A stretch of 64,000 bases of DNA from UBA2387 sp019454665 (GCA_045862995.1 BTVX01000013.1:1-64000); one strand, 5' to 3'; shown: positions 10,685 through 19,438, counted from the stretch's first letter. The notes: generated by a model from the sequence alone, not told the origin. A program made the numbers and translations.

Positions 10685-10909
10685 GATGTCATGTCAGCCC
10701 AATCGCCTTCAGGCTCGATGCCCAAGTCGTCATGACGCTCGTGAGTGCGACACCCCTCCGGTGGGCCCGCTCCCAAGAGCAGCTTCGCTGTGCCGGCAGC
10801 AGTCGTGACTGAGAGGCTGACTTCCAGAATACCGCCAGATTTCCACACGCGGCCACGCAGTCCTGCTCGCCAATCCACCAGCCCACCCCAACCCTGCCAC
10901 AATCAGGCC

Positions 10910-12103
10910 ATGAACGCAGGCCTCCAACACTGGCTCGGCGAATCGCTCCAGGAACTCCGCGACAAGCACCTCTACAAGACGCCCCGCATCCTCCAATCCC
11001 CCGCCGGCGGCAGGGTGAGGATGGACGGCAAGGAGGACGTCGTCAACCTCTCCAGCAACAACTACCTCGGCCTGGCCAACCACCCCAAGGTCCGCCAAGC
11101 CGCCCTGGAGGCCATCGAAAAGTGGGGCGTGGGCGCGGGGGCGGTGCGCTGGATCGGCGGCACCATGGAGGTCCACGACGAGCTCGAACGCCGCCTCGCC
11201 GAGTTCAAACACGTCGAGAGCGTCCTGGTCTTCACGGGCGGGTTCACGGCCAACAGCGGCTGCATCCCCGCCGTGCTCACCAACCAAGACGTGGTGATCA
11301 GCGACGAGCTCAACCACGCCTCGATCATAGACGGCGTGCGGCTGAGCCCGGCCAAGTACAAGAAGTCGGACGGCTACGTGTACGCCCACAAAGACATGGA
11401 CCACCTGGAGCGCATCCTTCGCGAGACGCAGGGGTTCGCCAAGCGCATGATCATCACCGACGGCGTGTTCAGCATGGATGGCGACATCGCCCCGCTGCCC
11501 TCGATCGTCGAACTTGCGGAGCGCTACGACGCCTTTGTGATGGTGGACGACGCCCACGCCAGCGGCGTGCTGGGCAAGAATGGCGCGGGCACCACGTCGC
11601 ACTTCGACCTGTATGGCCGCGTGGACATCCAACTGGGCACGCTCTCCAAGGCGCTTGGCGTGGTGGGCGGCTACATCGCGGGGTCGGCGCTGCTCAAGGA
11701 GTGGCTGATCAACCGCGGGCGGCCCTATCTGTTTTCCACCGCGCTGCCCCCGATGGTGGCGGCGGCGCTGATCGCGGCTCTGGACGTGATGGAGAACGAC
11801 CCCGAACCCATGCGCCGCTTGTGGGCGAACGCGAAGTGGTGGAAGGAGGCGCTGGCGGCGGAGGGCTTCGACACCATGGGCAGCGAAACGCCCATCACGC
11901 CGGTGTTCGTGGGGGACGAGGGCAAGGCGCAGGCGTTCGAGCGGGCCCTGTGGGAGGAAGGGGTGTACGCACTCGCGATCGTGTATCCGACGGTGGGTCT
12001 GGGCAAGGCACGGATTCGGACGATGCCCTCGGCGGCGCACTCGGAGGAAGACCTGGCGTTCGCGCTGCAGGCATTCAAGCGAGCACGGGAGCGGGTGAAG
12101 TGA
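10910..12103 (+). CDS. kbl: 2-amino-3-ketobutyrate CoA ligase (glycine C-acetyltransferase)
   Basis: The 397-residue alpha-oxoamine synthase has VNLSSNNYLGLANHP near the N-terminus. FVMVDDAHASGVLGKNGAGT supplies the cofactor Asp and His, and GTLSKALGVVGGYIAGS the Schiff-base Lys. It condenses or cleaves 2-amino-3-ketobutyrate with CoA, the second step of threonine breakdown to glycine. Length and N-terminus (LQHWLGESLQELRDKHLYKTP) fit Kbl better than BioF or HemA. No threonine dehydrogenase gene is beside it, so a BioF-like role is not excluded. The ATG at 10910 is where similarity begins, although the frame is open upstream. Confidence 0.88.
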   Translation: MNAGLQHWLGESLQELRDKHLYKTPRILQSPAGGRVRMDGKEDVVNLSSNNYLGLANHPKVRQAALEAIEKWGVGAGAVRWIGGTMEVHDELERRLAEFKHVESVLVFTGGFTANSGCIPAVLTNQDVVISDELNHASIIDGVRLSPAKYKKSDGYVYAHKDMDHLERILRETQGFAKRMIITDGVFSMDGDIAPLPSIVELAERYDAFVMVDDAHASGVLGKNGAGTTSHFDLYGRVDIQLGTLSKALGVVGGYIAGSALLKEWLINRGRPYLFSTALPPMVAAALIAALDVMENDPEPMRRLWANAKWWKEALAAEGFDTMGSETPITPVFVGDEGKAQAFERALWEEGVYALAIVYPTVGLGKARIRTMPSAAHSEEDLAFALQAFKRARERVK

Positions 12104-12104
12104 C

Positions 12105-12671
12105 TTGAAGGCAGCCGATTGCAAGACGGTCCGACAGCTGCTCGCTTGGTCCTATGCGAACTTGGCTCGGGCACACGCGGCCATTGAAGACCAAGCTACC
12201 CGTTACACCCAAGGACACCATATAGTCCGCAACAAGATGTATCATGGTCTGGTTCAGTCCACGATGCACATGCGAACGCTGTTCGATGACGAAAGGTCCA
12301 AGCTGAAGTCGGCCAGAGTCTGCTCGTACTGTGGTTCAGATAGGGACCTCGCCATAGACCACCTGATGCCTAGCATACGAGGCGGGCCCAATCTAGCCGA
12401 CAACCTCATCCTCGCCTGCAGAACGTGCAACAGTTCCAAGTCGAGCCAAGACCTCATGGCCTGGATGGCCAAGCGGCAAGCGTTTCCTCCGTTGCTGGTA
12501 TTGCGACGCTATCTCAAGCTAGCCTGGAGGATATGCGAAGATCAGGGACTGCTGGACTGTGCTCTGGATGATCATCGATTGCAGAATCTGCCATTTGACG
12601 TAAACTGCGTCCCAACATCGTTTCCTCCATTGGGTGAGCTTCGCTTGAGCGCGTCCATAGAAGAGGATTAA
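12105..12671 (+). CDS. HNH endonuclease
   Basis: The 188-residue protein has a compact HNH/McrA-type core at about residues 69-107. It contains CSYCG (first zinc pair), LAIDHLMPSIRGG (the D-H of the active site), NLADNLILACRTCNSSK (the Asn and second zinc pair). The first in-frame start is a TTG one base after the kbl stop, and no ATG precedes the conserved part. Base composition is visibly less GC-rich than kbl, suggesting acquisition. It may be a restriction-type nuclease; no methyltransferase is adjacent. It precedes the convergent GmrSD-like gene, which makes this a small nuclease-rich stretch. Confidence 0.82.
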   Translation: MKAADCKTVRQLLAWSYANLARAHAAIEDQATRYTQGHHIVRNKMYHGLVQSTMHMRTLFDDERSKLKSARVCSYCGSDRDLAIDHLMPSIRGGPNLADNLILACRTCNSSKSSQDLMAWMAKRQAFPPLLVLRRYLKLAWRICEDQGLLDCALDDHRLQNLPFDVNCVPTSFPPLGELRLSASIEED

Positions 12672-12786
12672 GTCGCCACCCGCCAGAAGTAGATTAGCAA
12701 TGTTCGCCGTACTGACTGCGATCCTCCCGCTTCTCGCAACCGGCTAGATTCCTTCATAGCGGGATAGGGATTTAAGCCGTTGATCA

Positions 12787-14583
12787 TCATAGCGCCTTGA
12801 ACCAGGTCTTGATCTTGAGTGCCATGAGCTTGCGGCGCTCTTCGAGGAAGTCGTCGTAGTCCGGGATCGTGCCGCCGAGCATCGACTCGGGGATGCAGTT
12901 CACGCGGAGGTTGGCGCGCATGTCGGCCTCGTCGGTGATGCCGCCGTACCTCTTCTTACCGCCGTCCACCTGTTCGGCCATTTCCTTGAAGTACTTCTCG
13001 GGCGGCTTTTCACCGATGGCAATGTTGATCTCGCTCTGGGCCAGTACGAAGTTGGCGATCTGATTGTAGCGGCCGCGCGAGAGACCCTGCCCTTGCAGGT
13101 GCTTCTTCGGGTAGACGTGGTGCACGTCGCTGCGGTTCATCAGCAGGTCGAGCACCGTGATGTCGCGCGAGAGGAAGCCCTTATCGCCGAGTTTCACCTG
13201 CGCCGCCTGGTAGCAGAGGAAGTAAGGGCTGTTTGACGACGAGGTGTCCATGAGCTGCGGCAGCATGCCGGTCCAGAAGCTTTCGGGCATCTCGTTCTCA
13301 ATCACCGCGGCGGCGTAGCTCGCGAGCCCGCGCGCCTCGACCTGGCGGATGTCGAAGTCGAAGGCCGTCTCGGGGCTGCCGGTGTAACGGCCGCGCAGCA
13401 CGGACATAGCGTACCAGCGGCGCACGAGCCGCTCGAGGTCGGCGGCGGGCATGTTCTCGGTACGGCCGCGCAGGTAGAGGATATAGGCGAAGTTGACTGC
13501 GTTACGTCCGCCGATCAGGTCGCTCGTCACGAAGCCCGCCGAGCGGAGGATCATCGTGATGCGGTCGAAGTGGGTCTTGTTGATGAAGGCCAGCACGCCC
13601 TTCTTGAGCTTGCGGAAGGACTGCTCGGCGATTGCCTCCTCAAACTGCTTGGTCTCGAAGTTGCGACCCGAGAGCAGCGCCACGAGGTCCTGAAGCTTGC
13701 CCCGCCCAAACTCCGAGGTGAACGCCACGCGCAGCATGTCGGTGTAGGTCGGGTCGTAGATGTCGTCGTTGACGTCCTTGAGCCAGCGCATCATCGGCAG
13801 GAACTCGGATGCAGCGAAAGCCTTGTCGCCCTTCTCGATGCGGGCCAGAAACTCGGGGGCCACGGCGAGGTGGCAGAAGTAGTCGATGGCCTTGCGCAGC
13901 AGGTTTCCGCCGTAGGTCTCGTTGACGGCGATCTTCGACATGGCGAAGTCGGCTTGCGACAGCTCGGTGCCAGCCGAGTTCACACGAATGAATATCTCGG
14001 TAACCGTCTCAATGTCAAGATCATCGGCCAGCTCGATCACACCAACATGGTTGTTTATGATCTTGCGGAGCTTCTCCAGCACCCGCGACACGCGCCTGCG
14101 ATCAGCAGCGGGATTCTTCTCGGTGTACGTGTCGGTCAATTCAGTCAGGCTGGCGTCAGGCGCAAAGACCGCGGCCACATCCTCGATCCAGGCGACATCC
14201 TTCTTGATGGCCGGGTTGGCCACCTCGAAGCGCTCCTCCTGCGGGTGGAAGGCGATGCGGATGCGTACGGTGTCGTAGTTTTTGGTCAGCACCTCGCGGC
14301 CGAGCAGCGCCGCCATGAGGGCCGTGACCCGCTGCTGCCCGTCGATCAGAATTCGCTTGCCAGCGGACGATGTACCATCTTTAAGCTTGACGGTGGGATT
14401 GCGCCAGGAAATCAGGTAGCCAACCGGATAGCCCTGGTATAGCGAGTCGAGCAGGTTGCGCACCTTGGTTGCGTCCCACACGAAGGGGCGCTGGATTTCC
14501 GGGATGGCGATCTCGCCAGACTTGACCCAGGTGAGGAGCGTCTCGATCGGGTGCGGGGTGACGGAGTAGCGCTGTGTGGACAT
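12787..14583 (-). CDS. DUF262/DUF1524 protein (GmrSD-type restriction nuclease)
   Basis: The 598-residue protein has an N-terminal DUF262 domain: IPEIQRPFVWDATKVRNLLDS, then the hallmark ILIDGQQRVTALMAALLG. In GmrS-type proteins this domain is ParB-like and hydrolyses nucleotides. A long helical middle follows. The C-terminal part has DVHHVYPKKHLQ and, after 10 residues, NQIANFVLAQSEINIA, the His-Pro-Asn arrangement of DUF1524 His-Me-finger nucleases. Such fused proteins act as type IV restriction enzymes on modified phage DNA or as parts of other defence loci. The ATG at 14583 lies 2 bases after the stop of a small upstream gene. The modified-DNA target cannot be predicted. Confidence 0.87.
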   Translation of the reverse strand: MSTQRYSVTPHPIETLLTWVKSGEIAIPEIQRPFVWDATKVRNLLDSLYQGYPVGYLISWRNPTVKLKDGTSSAGKRILIDGQQRVTALMAALLGREVLTKNYDTVRIRIAFHPQEERFEVANPAIKKDVAWIEDVAAVFAPDASLTELTDTYTEKNPAADRRRVSRVLEKLRKIINNHVGVIELADDLDIETVTEIFIRVNSAGTELSQADFAMSKIAVNETYGGNLLRKAIDYFCHLAVAPEFLARIEKGDKAFAASEFLPMMRWLKDVNDDIYDPTYTDMLRVAFTSEFGRGKLQDLVALLSGRNFETKQFEEAIAEQSFRKLKKGVLAFINKTHFDRITMILRSAGFVTSDLIGGRNAVNFAYILYLRGRTENMPAADLERLVRRWYAMSVLRGRYTGSPETAFDFDIRQVEARGLASYAAAVIENEMPESFWTGMLPQLMDTSSSNSPYFLCYQAAQVKLGDKGFLSRDITVLDLLMNRSDVHHVYPKKHLQGQGLSRGRYNQIANFVLAQSEINIAIGEKPPEKYFKEMAEQVDGGKKRYGGITDEADMRANLRVNCIPESMLGGTIPDYDDFLEERRKLMALKIKTWFKAL

Positions 14584-14585
14584 GG

Positions 14586-14825
14586 TCAGGTCTTCCGCCT
14601 GATGATCTCGCCGAGCAACCCCTCGGTCTCCTTCTCCGGCGCCAGGATGTCGGCGCGAAGTAGAACCTCGTGGCACAAGAGAGCCTCAATGCCACCCCGT
14701 TCGAACATTGGAGCTTGCTCGGTATCATGCAAGTCCGAATCGAGCTCGTCCTCACCCACCAAAGGCTTGCCGCTCCGCTGGTCCGGGTTCACGGTGATGA
14801 CCTCGCGCCAGTTCATGCCCGTCAT
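14586..14825 (-). CDS. Small protein upstream of the GmrSD-like gene, DUF433-like start
   Basis: A 79-residue reading frame (or 76, if the second ATG at 14816 is used) ends 2 bases before the DUF262 gene, so it is probably co-transcribed. Its first 20 or so residues (MNWREVITVNPDQRSGKPLV) resemble the beginning of DUF433 antitoxin-like proteins. The remainder (EALLCHEVLLRADILAPEKE) does not follow that family. It may be a remnant or a chimera, or a small partner of the nuclease. No function is assigned. Confidence 0.5.
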   Translation of the reverse strand: MTGMNWREVITVNPDQRSGKPLVGEDELDSDLHDTEQAPMFERGGIEALLCHEVLLRADILAPEKETEGLLGEIIRRKT

Positions 14826-14863
14826 TCTACAACAGGCGCACGGGTGCGGGGCCTCGATGGTGG

Positions 14864-14984
14864 CATGGCCGTCCCGGCCATGTGGACCACGGGCGTCCCG
14901 CCCGTGATGGAGAGAGAAGGCACGAGCGGGACGCTCGTGCCACACATGGGCAAGATGCCCATGCCCCGGATGTGCATCGTGCAC
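14864..14984. repeat. Array of five consecutive hairpins with 3-base loops
   Basis: Five perfect inverted repeats follow one another, each with a 3-base loop: 14864-14882 (8-bp stem, loop TCC), 14888-14906 (8 bp, TCC), 14919-14941 (10 bp, GGA), 14945-14963 (8 bp, AGA) and 14972-14984 (5 bp, TCG). The stems read CATGGCCG, CACGGGCG, GGCACGAGCG, CATGGGCA and GTGCA. The block lies between the divergent GmrSD operon and the RHH gene. It looks like a REP-type extragenic palindrome cluster. Confidence 0.85.
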
Positions 14985-15004
14985 CGGCTATCATCTGATG
15001 CGCG

Positions 15005-15235
15005 ATGCGCACATTCACACCCAATCCCCGGGTTGATCGGGCCATCCGCGAGCGGACCGAACGCGAAGGCAAGTCGCTGAGCCAGGTGGTGAACGAGCTC
15101 ATCGAAGCCGCGCTCGCACCCGAGAGCCCACCGGCCGCGCCCTACCGAGTGCGAGCCAAGCCGCTCGGGCTGCGCCCCGGCAGCGACCCTGAGAAGCGCG
15201 GCGAGGTCCTCCTTGCATGCAGGGACTCCGCGTAG
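15005..15235 (+). CDS. Small ribbon-helix-helix (VapB/CopG-like) protein
   Basis: The 76-residue protein has a short strand (MRTFTPNPRVD) followed by two helices (AIRERTEREGKSLSQVVNELIEAALA), the ribbon-helix-helix pattern of antitoxins and small repressors. The tail (PPAAPYRVRAKPLGLRPGSD) resembles the toxin-binding tail of VapB proteins. No toxin gene follows; the next 243 bases hold no convincing coding sequence. It may be an orphan antitoxin or a repressor, possibly of its own promoter near the hairpin array. Confidence 0.65.
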   Translation: MRTFTPNPRVDRAIRERTEREGKSLSQVVNELIEAALAPESPPAAPYRVRAKPLGLRPGSDPEKRGEVLLACRDSA

Positions 15236-15478
15236 AGGTCTGCCATGCCGGGCAACCGGCGCGCGTGAAAGACTCGGCCCCGCAGAGGAGAGCTCTTTTC
15301 CAAGCGGCGCTCGGCGAAGGCGCGGCAGGCCAATCCGAGCGACCGCGGCCAACCCGCCGCCGGACACGGGACGGCGGTGTGACAAGAGCCACCGCCCACC
15401 CGTCACGGTTTCGTCACACCTCGTAGCGCACAGTTCCAACGGTTCCCGCAATTGACGGGGACGCCAGAGGAAAGGAAC

Positions 15479-16108
15479 ATGAAACACAAAGCACTCGCTC
15501 TCGTCGGCGCGCTCGCCGTGGCATCGGCCTCCGGTGCCCAGACCATCTTCTACGACAACATCCAGGGGTTCAACAACTGGGCCACGAAGAGCTACTACGC
15601 CATTCGCGGGACCAACGACGCAGTGCCCGTCCGCCACGCCCAGAGTTGGTTCTCCGGCCAAACCGGCACGGTCCACGAGATCACGGTGGGCCTGCAAAAC
15701 AAGGGGCTCGGGGCGGGGTCGGGGACCATGTCGCTCCTCGCCGCCAGCGGGGGGCTCGAACCGGGCGCACTGCTGGAGAGCCTGACGTTCCCCGGCACCC
15801 CGGTGCTGGATTCGACCAACAGCCTGACGGTCTCCGGCTTCAACACGAACGTGACCGCCGGGCAAATGTACTGGGTGCTCATCGAAGCCGACCCCGCTTC
15901 GGCCCTGGCATGGAAGGACCGGCCGGACGGGCTGAACTCTCACCAAGCCACGCAATCGGGCAACCCGTACGGCTCTTGGATGACCGGAAGCAGCATGGGA
16001 AGGTCGCTCACCGTCGAAGGGTCGGTGGTTCCCGAGCCCGCCACCATCACGGCCCTCGCCGCCGGTGCGCTCGCTCTGCTTCGCCGCCGACGCTCCAAGC
16101 CCGCCTGA
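15479..16108 (+). CDS. Secreted PEP-CTERM sorting-domain protein
   Basis: The 209-residue protein has a signal peptide (MKHKALALVGALAVASASGA) and a beta-rich body with many Gly, Ser and Thr. It ends VVPEPATITALAAGALALL followed by RRRR: the Pro-Glu-Pro motif, membrane helix and basic tail recognised by exosortase. It is therefore expected to be processed by an exosortase and placed on the surface. The ATG at 15479 is preceded by a good ribosome-binding sequence (AGAGGAAAGGA). A strong terminator follows at 16127-16154. No exosortase gene is in the window. Confidence 0.88.
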   Translation: MKHKALALVGALAVASASGAQTIFYDNIQGFNNWATKSYYAIRGTNDAVPVRHAQSWFSGQTGTVHEITVGLQNKGLGAGSGTMSLLAASGGLEPGALLESLTFPGTPVLDSTNSLTVSGFNTNVTAGQMYWVLIEADPASALAWKDRPDGLNSHQATQSGNPYGSWMTGSSMGRSLTVEGSVVPEPATITALAAGALALLRRRRSKPA

Positions 16109-16126
16109 GCCCCAGCAAAGGATCCC

Positions 16127-16154
16127 AAGAAGGGCGCGTCGCCGCGCCCTTCTT
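16127..16154 (+). terminator. Intrinsic terminator after the PEP-CTERM gene
   Basis: A 12-bp perfect stem, AAGAAGGGCGCG pairing with CGCGCCCTTCTT around loop TCGC, starts 19 bases after the stop codon. The A-rich left arm and T-rich right arm fit a rho-independent terminator. Confidence 0.85.
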
Positions 16155-16174
16155 ACTGCTAAAGTAAACGCGGC

Positions 16175-17488
16175 ATGAACGCGCTTTGCCTTTTGGCATG
16201 GGCCCTCGCGGTGCCCGATTGGGACCTGCGGATCGTCGAGATGGTCGTCTGCGACAAGGCAGGCGTCAAGCAAACCTACGCCCTTGGCGAGGGGCCGGTC
16301 TACCTTTGCGTCAAAGTGGCGGCGCAGGGTTCGGGAGACGCGGTCTTCGAACTCGACGTGGAGTTCGCCGGGCGCAAGCACCGCTACACGGACCGGCGGC
16401 CGCCGCGAGGCACCGAGTCCTACATCCTGACCTTGGGCTTGGCCGCGCACGGCGCCATGCCGTTTCGCGCCGAAGTGGACCCAGACCAGAAACTGGACAA
16501 GAAGCGGTCCAACAACGTCGCGGAAGGCGTTCTCGACCCGACGACTCCGGTCGAGTCGGAGTGGTTCGCACCCCGCGAATACGACATCGTGGACCATTGG
16601 GAAGGCGAGTTGCTCAGCGGAACGCCGGAGAAGTTCGTCGTCGCCACGCCCATCTTCGGTTCGATGAGCCACCAGACGGTCGAATCGTGGACCAAGGACG
16701 CCGTTTCGGCCATCGAATACGTCGCACCCGACCGCTCGCCGGCGCTCACGTTGCGGCTCGCCACGGTTGCCGCGCCCGTGTCCATCGAGCAGAAGGCCCA
16801 CGTGGTCGCGCGGAACTACCGGGTCAACCCCGCCGCGCTGAACGTGCCTTGGCCCGCCTATGACGCGTTGCCCTACGATGTGCGACCGTGGCTGACCCAG
16901 ACCGGCTCGGAAGAGGACCTCGAAGCGCTGGACAAGTTCTACAAAGCCACGTTTCCGGTCTCCCCGCGCGAAGGATCCTCGCCGCTCGCAGCTACGGTGA
17001 AGGCTTACATGGCGACGCTGACCGCGCTGGAGTATCAGGCCGACGGACACGGCGCACCGATGCCCACGTTGCGCGACGGGGTCGCGCGCTGCGAGGGCTA
17101 TGCCGAACTCTATGCCGGCCTGGTGAGGAAGATGGGCATCCCGGCACGCATCGTCAACGGCTTTGTGGCGGACGAGGGCCAGGGACCGAAAGCGCCCAAG
17201 GATTCGCACTCGTGGGTCGAAGTGTGGTTCCCCAGCGTGGGTTGGGTGCCCCAAGACCCTTCGTTCGCCGATACGGCCGCCGAAGGAGCCACCTATCCCT
17301 GCTTCTTCTACGTGCTGCCCGGGCTGAACGAGCGGGTGGCCGTCTCGTACGGGGTGAACTATCGGGTGGACGACGGCGCCGAGGGATACGGCCTGATCGG
17401 ACCCAGCCACTGGATGGCGTACAAGGGCGCCCCGCCCAAGTTCAAAGCCTCCCGAACGCTCACCATCGAAACCACGTCGCCGCGATAG
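16175..17488 (+). CDS. Transglutaminase-like domain protein, probably exported
   Basis: The 437-residue protein starts with a short hydrophobic segment (MNALCLLAWALAVPDW) likely to act as a signal. A beta-rich N-terminal part precedes a transglutaminase core at about residues 260-400. The catalytic Cys is in GVARCEGYAELYAGLVRKMG, the His in SHSWVEVWFPSVGWVPQD and the Asp in PQDPSFAD. Bacterial members are mostly peptidases or unknown. The active-site triad looks intact. It stands alone between a terminator and the nucleotidyltransferase gene. Confidence 0.87.
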   Translation: MNALCLLAWALAVPDWDLRIVEMVVCDKAGVKQTYALGEGPVYLCVKVAAQGSGDAVFELDVEFAGRKHRYTDRRPPRGTESYILTLGLAAHGAMPFRAEVDPDQKLDKKRSNNVAEGVLDPTTPVESEWFAPREYDIVDHWEGELLSGTPEKFVVATPIFGSMSHQTVESWTKDAVSAIEYVAPDRSPALTLRLATVAAPVSIEQKAHVVARNYRVNPAALNVPWPAYDALPYDVRPWLTQTGSEEDLEALDKFYKATFPVSPREGSSPLAATVKAYMATLTALEYQADGHGAPMPTLRDGVARCEGYAELYAGLVRKMGIPARIVNGFVADEGQGPKAPKDSHSWVEVWFPSVGWVPQDPSFADTAAEGATYPCFFYVLPGLNERVAVSYGVNYRVDDGAEGYGLIGPSHWMAYKGAPPKFKASRTLTIETTSPR

Positions 17489-17564
17489 GCCGCGTGCGCA
17501 TCGCGCACCTGCCTGGGCCCACGGAAAACTTGAATGCCCGCCGCGATTGTGTAGGCTGACGCCC

Positions 17565-18350
17565 GTGTACGACCACCACGAACGCGCCATCCAGAACCTG
17601 GCGAACGCCTACGAACCCGACACCGACGTCCTCGCCATCGTCGTCGGCGGATCGGTGGCCAAGGGCTGGGCGACCCCCGGCTCGGACGTGGACTTCATCG
17701 CGATGCTGGAAGCGGACGCCTTTGCGCGCTACACCGCCGAAGACCGTCTCATGGTCCACCGCACCGACCTCACCGATTACGAAGGGGGCTACGCCGAGGG
17801 CAAGTTCGTGGACCTCGACTTCCTTCGCCTGGTGGCGGAACGCGGCAGCGAGCCCGCCCGGTCGGCCCTTCTCGGCGCGATCGTCCTGTTCGATCGGACC
17901 GGCGAAGTCCAACGGCTGGTCGAGCGAATCCTCGTCTACCCGGAGGCAGGCGTCGAGGAACGCATCCGCCGCTTCCACAGCCAACTCATGATCTGGCACT
18001 GGTACATCCGCGAAGCCGCCAGACGCGACGACGCCACCCTGATGTCGCGCGCGGTCGCCGAGTTCTCCTTGTTCGCCATGCGCCTGATCCTGGCTCACAA
18101 CCGCCGCTTCTACCCCTATCACAAGTGGGCGTTGCGCGCGGTCGAGGAGTGCCCGGATAAGCCGGAAGGCATCGCTCAGGCCCTCACCCGGCTCAACCGC
18201 CAACCCTCGCCGGAAGGGGCCAACGCCGTTTCGGATCAACTCCACGCCTGGCTGCCCCTCGAAGTGGACTACCGCGAGCACTGCCGCCACTTCCTGGAAG
18301 ACAGCGAGTGGAACTGGATCATGCACCCGGCGCCGATCGGCGATTGGTGA
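17565..18350 (+). CDS. Nucleotidyltransferase-domain protein
   Basis: The roughly 261-residue protein has a pol-beta-type nucleotidyltransferase motif near the N-terminus: IVVGGSVAKGWATPGSDVDF, with GGS and the D-x-D that bind the metal. A helical C-terminal part follows (RIRRFHSQLMIWHWYIREAA). It resembles aminoglycoside-nucleotidyltransferase-like or DUF4037-type proteins. The substrate is unknown. GTG at 17565 is the likely start; a TTG at 17547 is also in frame. Its 3' end overlaps the convergent kinase-like gene by 32 bases. Confidence 0.8.
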   Translation: MYDHHERAIQNLANAYEPDTDVLAIVVGGSVAKGWATPGSDVDFIAMLEADAFARYTAEDRLMVHRTDLTDYEGGYAEGKFVDLDFLRLVAERGSEPARSALLGAIVLFDRTGEVQRLVERILVYPEAGVEERIRRFHSQLMIWHWYIREAARRDDATLMSRAVAEFSLFAMRLILAHNRRFYPYHKWALRAVEECPDKPEGIAQALTRLNRQPSPEGANAVSDQLHAWLPLEVDYREHCRHFLEDSEWNWIMHPAPIGDW

Positions 18351-18882
18351 TCTCCGCCAACCACTCGTCGGCGGCGCGGGGCGTGCGAAGCACCACCCAT
18401 TCCAGGTGCGGATAGGTCCCGGACGCGCGCAACGCCTCGAACTGACGCCGCCTTCGCCGGTGCGTGGTCAGAATCCACAGCAGCAGCGAATCCCGCGTGA
18501 ACAACTGCCGAGGCAGCGATTCGCGGTTGCCGTTCCAGAGTTCCTCCTTGGTCAGTCCGCGCCGAAGCGTCCGCCGCCACCCCCGCCGGAACACTGTGGC
18601 CAACCCAAAGTTCAGCCACACCACGCGTTGCGCTCGCGGCCAGATCAGGTCGCGGACCGCGCCGTAGTTGCCGTCCACCACCCAGCCCGGTTGCGCCAGC
18701 GCATCGGCGACCCGCGCGCGAAACTCCTCCGGCGGGGTCGGCGTCCAATCCGGCCCCCAGTGGATCGCGTCCAACTCGATCCTGGGCAAGCCGAGGTGTT
18801 GCGCCAGGGCGGCAGCCATCGTGGATTTGCCCGCGCAACTCGTGCCGACGACAGCGATTCGGGTGGGGGAGGCGTCGCTCAT
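18319..18882 (-). CDS. P-loop kinase-like protein (adenylate kinase / FlaR-type topology modulator)
   Basis: The 187-residue protein opens RIAVVGTSCAGKSTMAAALA, a clear Walker A. IELDAIHWGPDWTPTPPEEF and WVVDGNYGAVRDLIWPRA follow, the hallmarks of the AAA_17/FlaR-like small kinases. An Arg-rich stretch (RRGWRRTLRRG) forms the lid. The true substrate of this family is not known. It overlaps the convergent nucleotidyltransferase gene by 32 bases. Confidence 0.85.
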   Translation of the reverse strand: MSDASPTRIAVVGTSCAGKSTMAAALAQHLGLPRIELDAIHWGPDWTPTPPEEFRARVADALAQPGWVVDGNYGAVRDLIWPRAQRVVWLNFGLATVFRRGWRRTLRRGLTKEELWNGNRESLPRQLFTRDSLLLWILTTHRRRRRQFEALRASGTYPHLEWVVLRTPRAADEWLAEITNRRSAPGA

Positions 18883-18946
18883 GGGCCAGCCTTCGGGTCG
18901 GTCATCTTACCAAGGTCCAAGGCCACATTGGTCCATACTGGGGCCT

Positions 18947-19438
18947 ATGCCACGCATGATTTCAGACCGACTGGCCGCCATGCTCGTGAAGCAAATCGCG
19001 AGCGAGCTGAACGCCCACATGAACTACTACGGCATCGCGATCTGGTTCCGCCGGAACAGCCTCGACCGCTGGGCCAAGCTCTTCATGAACCAATCCGTGG
19101 AAGAAGCGCAGCACGCGGCCAAGATCATGCGGTTCCTCGACGACAACGGCGTGGACTACGACCTGCCCGCGATCGGCCCCGCGACCACGGCCTACACCGA
19201 TGCGGCGGCATGCGTCGCGGCGGCGGCGGCCAGCGAAGCCAAAGTCAGCGGCGAATTCCGCGCGATGGCCCAAGCCGCCTCGGAAGCCAACGACGCCACC
19301 GGCCTGCAGTTCCTCCAGTGGTTCATCGAGGAGCAGGTCGAGGAAGAGACCAAAATGGAGAAACTGGCCGACCTGGTGGCCAGCGGCATCAACCTCTTCC
19401 AGGCCGAACCGCTGCTGGACGCGTTCGAGGAAGAGTGA
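18947..19438 (+). CDS. Ferritin
   Basis: The 163-residue four-helix protein starts MPRMISDRLAAMLVKQIASE. Ferroxidase-site residues are visible: Glu in IASELNAHMNYY, the E-x-x-H of SVEEAQHAAKIM, and Glu in WFIEEQVEEETKM. It stores iron by oxidising Fe(II). There are no haem-ligand features of bacterioferritin. The gene overlaps the following acetyltransferase gene by 4 bases (GTGA), so the two are probably coupled. Confidence 0.92.
   Translation: MPRMISDRLAAMLVKQIASELNAHMNYYGIAIWFRRNSLDRWAKLFMNQSVEEAQHAAKIMRFLDDNGVDYDLPAIGPATTAYTDAAACVAAAAASEAKVSGEFRAMAQAASEANDATGLQFLQWFIEEQVEEETKMEKLADLVASGINLFQAEPLLDAFEEE

Noticed and set aside
15236..15478. Toxin gene downstream of the RHH protein
   Set aside because: Short open frames exist, but none has a ribosome-binding site or resembles PIN, RelE or MazF toxins.
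14822..17590. A 922-codon open frame on the minus strand
   Set aside because: It runs antisense across the hairpin array, the RHH, PEP-CTERM and transglutaminase genes. Its product is compositionally biased (Arg, Gly, His) without domains. It is a shadow of high-GC coding sequence.
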